DNA of 24,450 bases from JASHPR01 sp963833885. GTDB taxonomy: Bacteria > Actinomycetota > Actinomycetes > Streptosporangiales > Streptosporangiaceae. The notes under the pieces were generated by a model. That model did no database searches. It was given only the letters and a program-made list of their open reading frames with translations, and was not told where the DNA came from. Shown here piece by piece: positions 21,589 through 24,450 of this stretch; the first letter of the stretch is position 1, and the number at the start of each line of letters is the position of its first letter. The DNA is taken from positions 1 through 24,450 of the forward strand of contig CAWHZU010000030.1 in assembly GCA_963833885.1 (NCBI GenBank), given 5' to 3'. The position numbers and the translations under genes were made by a program.

Positions 21589-22509
21589 ATGCCTCAGGCT
21601 GTCAGGTTCGATCAGTACGGGGGGATAGACGTCCTGCGGGTGGTCGACGTGGAACGCCCGGTCCCCGGCCCCGGGGAGGTGCTGGTCCGGGTCAAGGCCA
21701 CGTCGATCAACCCGGGCGAGGCCAAAATCCGGTCCGGGGCCCTGGCCCAGCAGTGGCCGTCCACGTTCCCGTCCGGTGAGGGCAGCGACATCGCGGGCAT
21801 CGTGGACGAGCGGGGCGAGGGCGTCACCGGGTTTGCCATCGGCGATGACGTCCTCGGGTGGACGGACAACCGTGCGGCGCACGCCGAGCTCGTGCTGGCC
21901 GATGCCGAGCATCTCGTACCCAAGCCGGTCGGCGTGTCGTGGGAGGCCGCCGGGTCGCTGTACGTGGCCGGCGCGACCGCGTACGCGATGGTCCGGGCGG
22001 TCTCGGTCGGCCAGGGCGACACCGTCGTGGTCTCCGGCGCCGCGGGCGGCGTCGGCACAATCGCCGTGCAGCTTGCCAAGAATGCCGGGGCCGCGGTGAT
22101 CGGCCTGGCCAGCGAGCAGCACCACGAATGGCTGTCCAGCCACGGCGTGATCCCGGTCACATACGGCGAGGGCGTGGCGGACCGCATCAGGTCCGCGGCC
22201 GGCACCGCGGTGGACGCGTTCCTCGACACCCACGGCGGCGGCTACGTCGAGCTGGCGCTCGACCTCGGCGTCCGGCCGGAACGGATCGACACGATCGCGG
22301 ACTTCCAGGCCGGGGCGAAGTACGGCGTGAAGACCGATGGGAACGCCGCCGGAGCCAGCGCCGAGGTGCTCGCTGAGCTGGCCAACCTGGTCGACCGCGG
22401 GCTGCTGGAGATACCGATCGCCAACGTCTACCCGCTGGACAAGGTGCAGGACGCGTACCGGGAGCTCGAGCACGGGCACACGCTCGGAAAGATCGTCCTT
22501 CGCCCCTGA
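21589..22509 (+). CDS. Zinc-less medium-chain dehydrogenase/reductase (quinone oxidoreductase-like)
   Basis: A 306-residue protein. The N-terminal GroES-like half has FDQYGGIDVLRVVDVERP, PGPGEVLVRVKATSINPGE and GSDIAGIVDERGEGV. The Rossmann half has the nucleotide loop VVSGAAGGVGTIAVQLAK, then FLDTHGGGYVELALDLGV. The C-terminus PLDKVQDAYRELEHGHTLGK is typical of NADP-dependent quinone oxidoreductases. The structural zinc Cys cluster is absent, as expected for that subfamily. The ATG at 21589 has AAAGGAG 6 nt upstream; an in-frame ATG 24 nt earlier is ignored because it precedes the RBS. It reduces quinones or enones with NADPH, judged by family; the true substrate is unknown. Confidence 0.9.
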   Translation: MPQAVRFDQYGGIDVLRVVDVERPVPGPGEVLVRVKATSINPGEAKIRSGALAQQWPSTFPSGEGSDIAGIVDERGEGVTGFAIGDDVLGWTDNRAAHAELVLADAEHLVPKPVGVSWEAAGSLYVAGATAYAMVRAVSVGQGDTVVVSGAAGGVGTIAVQLAKNAGAAVIGLASEQHHEWLSSHGVIPVTYGEGVADRIRSAAGTAVDAFLDTHGGGYVELALDLGVRPERIDTIADFQAGAKYGVKTDGNAAGASAEVLAELANLVDRGLLEIPIANVYPLDKVQDAYRELEHGHTLGKIVLRP

Positions 22510-22560
22510 CAAACCCGCAACCACCCACGCGCGGCAGCGCATTAGTGTGGTGGGACCCAC

Positions 22561-22580
22561 GCTGTTGCTGTAGCAACAGC
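22561..22580 (+). terminator. Strong hairpin terminator after the MDR gene
   Basis: GCTGTTGCT (22561-22569) and AGCAACAGC (22572-22580) are exact inverted copies with only two bases between, followed by AGATTTCCCCC. The hairpin stands in the 99-bp gap between the converging MDR and GNAT genes. Confidence 0.65.
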
Positions 22581-22608
22581 AGATTTCCCCCACTCCATGC
22601 CGGGTGGG

Positions 22609-23241
22609 CTAGGCGTGGGGCAGCAGGGCCTCGGCGCCGACCGGCCGGAACCCGGCGGCGAGAAAGGCCCGGACGCTGGCCGCGTTGCCCGGGGCGATCT
22701 GGGCCCATAGTGGCGTGCCCTCCGGCACCAGGTGCCTGGCGGCGGCGGCCAGTTCGCGGCCGAGGCCCTTGCCCCGGTAGCCGGGCTCAACCTCCAGCGC
22801 GACCTCCCAGCGGCCGGCCAACCCGCGGCCGATGGACACGATCGCGCCGGGCGTCTCCCAGACCCGGACGCCGTCCCGGTGCCGCAGCGCCCGTACCACC
22901 CGGGGATGGCCGGAGGGCACGGCCGGGGTCAGCATGATCTCGGGCGAGCCGGGCTCCGGCGCGGCGACGCAGAGCAGGTCAGTGCTGTTCACGCGACGCG
23001 CAGTAGCGTTGCTCAGTGCCTGCAGGAATGATGGCAGTAACGGCCCGGACAGATCCCCGGGCGGCAGCAGGCCGCGGACCCACGCGGGGTCAAGGTCGAC
23101 GAAGACCACCGAGTGTGCGGTGAACGCGATCACGCCGGCGTCCCGCCGCGACGGCTGGGGCAGGATCGTGACGCTCCCGTCCGGGGGCGGGAACCTGCCC
23201 GCGGCAGCGTCGCTGAGCAGGTCCGCGAGCCGCCCGCTCAC
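22609..23241 (-). CDS. GNAT-family N-acetyltransferase with extra N-terminal region
   Basis: A 210-residue protein. The C-terminal half is a GNAT: IVSIGRGLAGRWEVALEVEP, then GYRGKGLGRELAAAARHLV (acetyl-CoA loop) and APGNAASVRAFLAAGFRPVG. The N-terminal 110 residues (e.g. GVIAFTAHSVVFVDLDPAWV) resemble those of a group of actinobacterial GNATs that carry a second, degenerate domain. The GTG at 23241 follows GAGAGG and GGGGAG, the latter immediately adjacent, so spacing is unclear. It lies 82 bp after gcdH on the same strand, and three 9-bp repeats fill part of that gap. Substrate unknown. Confidence 0.85.
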   Translation of the reverse strand: MSGRLADLLSDAAAGRFPPPDGSVTILPQPSRRDAGVIAFTAHSVVFVDLDPAWVRGLLPPGDLSGPLLPSFLQALSNATARRVNSTDLLCVAAPEPGSPEIMLTPAVPSGHPRVVRALRHRDGVRVWETPGAIVSIGRGLAGRWEVALEVEPGYRGKGLGRELAAAARHLVPEGTPLWAQIAPGNAASVRAFLAAGFRPVGAEALLPHA

Positions 23242-23257
23242 CTCCCCGGCCCTCTCA

Positions 23258-23284
23258 CCGTGTCTCCCGTGTCTTCCGTGTCTC
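23258..23284 (-). repeat. Three tandem 9-bp repeats in the leader of the GNAT gene
   Basis: The plus strand reads CCGTGTCTC, CCGTGTCTT, CCGTGTCTC. The minus strand is purine-rich, each unit containing GAGACACGG or GAAGACACGG-like sequence, and lies 17-43 bp upstream of the GTG at 23241. It could affect translation or be a slippage-prone tract. Confidence 0.7.
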
Positions 23285-23323
23285 CCGCTCGCCCGGGGCG
23301 CCCCATCCCGCTCCGCGGCTCGC

Positions 23324-24450
23324 TCAGCGGTAGGCCGAGATCCCGGTGATCGCCTGGCCCAGAGCCAGCGTGTGGATCTCCTCGGTGCCTTCGTAGGTGA
23401 GCACCGACTCCAGGTTGTTCGCGTGCCTGATGACCGGGTACTCGAGGGTCACCCCGTTCGCCCCGAGCACGGTCCGCGCCTGCCGGGCGATCTCGATGGC
23501 GGTCCGGACGTTGCTCATCTTGCCGAGGCTGACCTGCTGCGGCGTGATCTTCCCCGCTTCCTTCAGGCGCCCCAGGTGCAACGCGAGGAGCTGGGCCCGG
23601 GCCAGGTCGGCCAGCATCCAGGCCAGCTTGCCCTGGGTCAGCTGGAAGCCGCCGATCTTGCGTCCGAACTGCTCCCTGGTCGTGGCGTACTCGACGGCCG
23701 ACTCGTAGCAGGCCCTGGCCGCCCCGGTCACCCCCCACACGATCCCGAACCTGGCCTCGGACAGGCAGGACAGCGGGCCCTTCAGCCCGGTGACCCCGGG
23801 GAGCACGGCATCGGCGGGCAGGCGCACGTCGTCAAAGTGCAGCTCGGAGGTCACCGACGCGCGCAGCGAGAGCTTCTTGTGGATGTTCCGGCTGGTGAAC
23901 CCCCGCGCCGCGCGCGGCACCAGGAAGCCGCGGATGCCGTCGGACGTCGAGGCCCACACGACGGCGATGTCGGCGATCGACCCGTTGGTGATCCACATCT
24001 TGGAGCCGTTCAGGACCCAGTCGCCGCCGTCCTGCTTCGCGTTCGTCCGCATGCCGGACGGGTCGCTGCCGTGATCGGGCTCGGTGAGGCCGAAGCAGCC
24101 GATCGCCTCGCCGGCCGCCATCCTGGGCAGCCACTCCTGCTTCTGCTCCTCGGAGCCGTACTTCCAGATCGGGAACATCGCGAGCGACCCCTGCACCGAG
24201 ACCAGGCTGCGCAGCCCGGAATCGGCGGCCTCCATCTCGCGGCAGGTGACGCCGTAAGCGACCGGCCCCATGCCCGCGCAGCCGTACCCCGTCAGGTGCA
24301 TGCCGAGCAGGCCGAGCTTGCCCAGTTCCGGCGCGAGCTCCCGGGGCAGCGTTCCGGCCTCGAACCAGTCGGCGATGAACGGCAAGATCCGCTCGGCGGC
24401 GAACGCCCGGACGGTATCGCGGACCAGGCGCTCCTCCTCGCTCAGCTCAT
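23324..24450 (-). CDS. Glutaryl-CoA dehydrogenase (partial, start beyond window)
   Basis: 374 residues are present; the frame continues past the right edge, so the first residues are missing. The order of motifs follows GcdH: AADSGLRSLVSVQGSLAMFP with the Arg that binds the substrate carboxylate, GCFGLTEPDHGSDPSGM, NGSKMWITNGSIAD, IRGFLVP, KLSLRASVTSELHFDDV, GPLSCLSEARFGIVWG and RHANNLESVLTYEGTEEIH, where the YEGT Glu is the catalytic base. It is an FAD enzyme that oxidises and decarboxylates glutaryl-CoA to crotonyl-CoA in lysine and aromatic degradation. The GNAT gene follows on the same strand after 82 bp. Identification as GcdH rather than another acyl-CoA dehydrogenase rests on the SxRS and TYEGT context and is strong. 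Confidence 0.92.
   Translation of the reverse strand, partial: ELSEEERLVRDTVRAFAAERILPFIADWFEAGTLPRELAPELGKLGLLGMHLTGYGCAGMGPVAYGVTCREMEAADSGLRSLVSVQGSLAMFPIWKYGSEEQKQEWLPRMAAGEAIGCFGLTEPDHGSDPSGMRTNAKQDGGDWVLNGSKMWITNGSIADIAVVWASTSDGIRGFLVPRAARGFTSRNIHKKLSLRASVTSELHFDDVRLPADAVLPGVTGLKGPLSCLSEARFGIVWGVTGAARACYESAVEYATTREQFGRKIGGFQLTQGKLAWMLADLARAQLLALHLGRLKEAGKITPQQVSLGKMSNVRTAIEIARQARTVLGANGVTLEYPVIRHANNLESVLTYEGTEEIHTLALGQAITGISAYR

Noticed and set aside
23238..23738. Minus-strand open frame containing GDTEDTGDT
   Set aside because: It is a frame shadow of gcdH running into the 9-bp repeats, not a gene.
1..24450. Mobile elements, CRISPR arrays, tRNA/rRNA genes, biosynthetic cluster enzymes
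   Set aside because: No transposase, integrase, spacer-repeat array, RNA gene or PKS/NRPS-type enzyme could be recognised on either strand.

Overview
The window is high-GC DNA with dense, often overlapping genes, frequent GTG starts, several apparently leaderless promoters and long spurious antisense ORFs. Together with two ECF sigma/membrane-partner pairs, an MptB-like mannosyltransferase, a Ser/Thr kinase fused to a beta-propeller and an RsbW-like ATPase, this points to the chromosome of a filamentous or related actinomycete (Actinomycetota). I see no tRNA, rRNA, CRISPR array, transposase or prophage gene.

Layout. 1-336: no intact gene; a frameshifted C-terminal remnant of a VOC/glyoxalase gene containing a perfect 30-bp palindrome. 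337-1410: a small carboxypeptidase-regulatory-like protein facing an atypical SDR. 1536-3335 (minus): SigE-type ECF sigma factor carrying a frameshift, followed with an ATGA overlap by a one-TM extracytoplasmic propeller-like protein. 3503-4285: two-hotdog thioesterase, separated by a 17-bp-stem hairpin from a second minus-strand sigma module (5473-6102 sigma; 4332-5483 TM partner with Ig-like ectodomain), upstream of which lies a secreted Ig-like protein (6226-6636). 6763-9974: MBL-fold hydrolase with zinc ribbon, GNAT, RsbW-like ATPase, a GntR regulator that has lost its ligand domain, and an M50B membrane protease. 9976-11768 (minus): a FAH-family hydrolase and an extradiol dioxygenase that look like two steps of a meta-cleavage route. 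11940-14904 (plus): a coupled operon of LolA/RseB-like exported protein, ABC ATPase and ABC-2 permease, preceded by an 8-codon leader ORF. 15216-16940: MptB-like GT-C mannosyltransferase, tail-to-tail with a membrane-anchored lipase-like hydrolase. 17784-20336: kinase-propeller fusion. 20407-23241: alpha/beta hydrolase, small GNAT, quinone-oxidoreductase-like MDR and a larger GNAT. 23324 to the right edge: glutaryl-CoA dehydrogenase, cut by the window.

Themes. Much of the window is envelope sensing and signalling (two sigma/anti-sigma-like pairs without a visible zinc anti-sigma motif, kinase with extracellular propeller, M50B protease, RsbW-like ATPase) and envelope building or export (LolA-like/ABC operon, MptB-like enzyme). 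The rest is small-molecule metabolism (dioxygenase/FAH, GcdH, thioesterase, MDR, SDR). Nothing is a proven new system. The best candidates are the LolA-like/ABC operon with its leader ORF, the Ig-like sigma module, and the kinase propeller built from eight repeats in exact 120-bp register.
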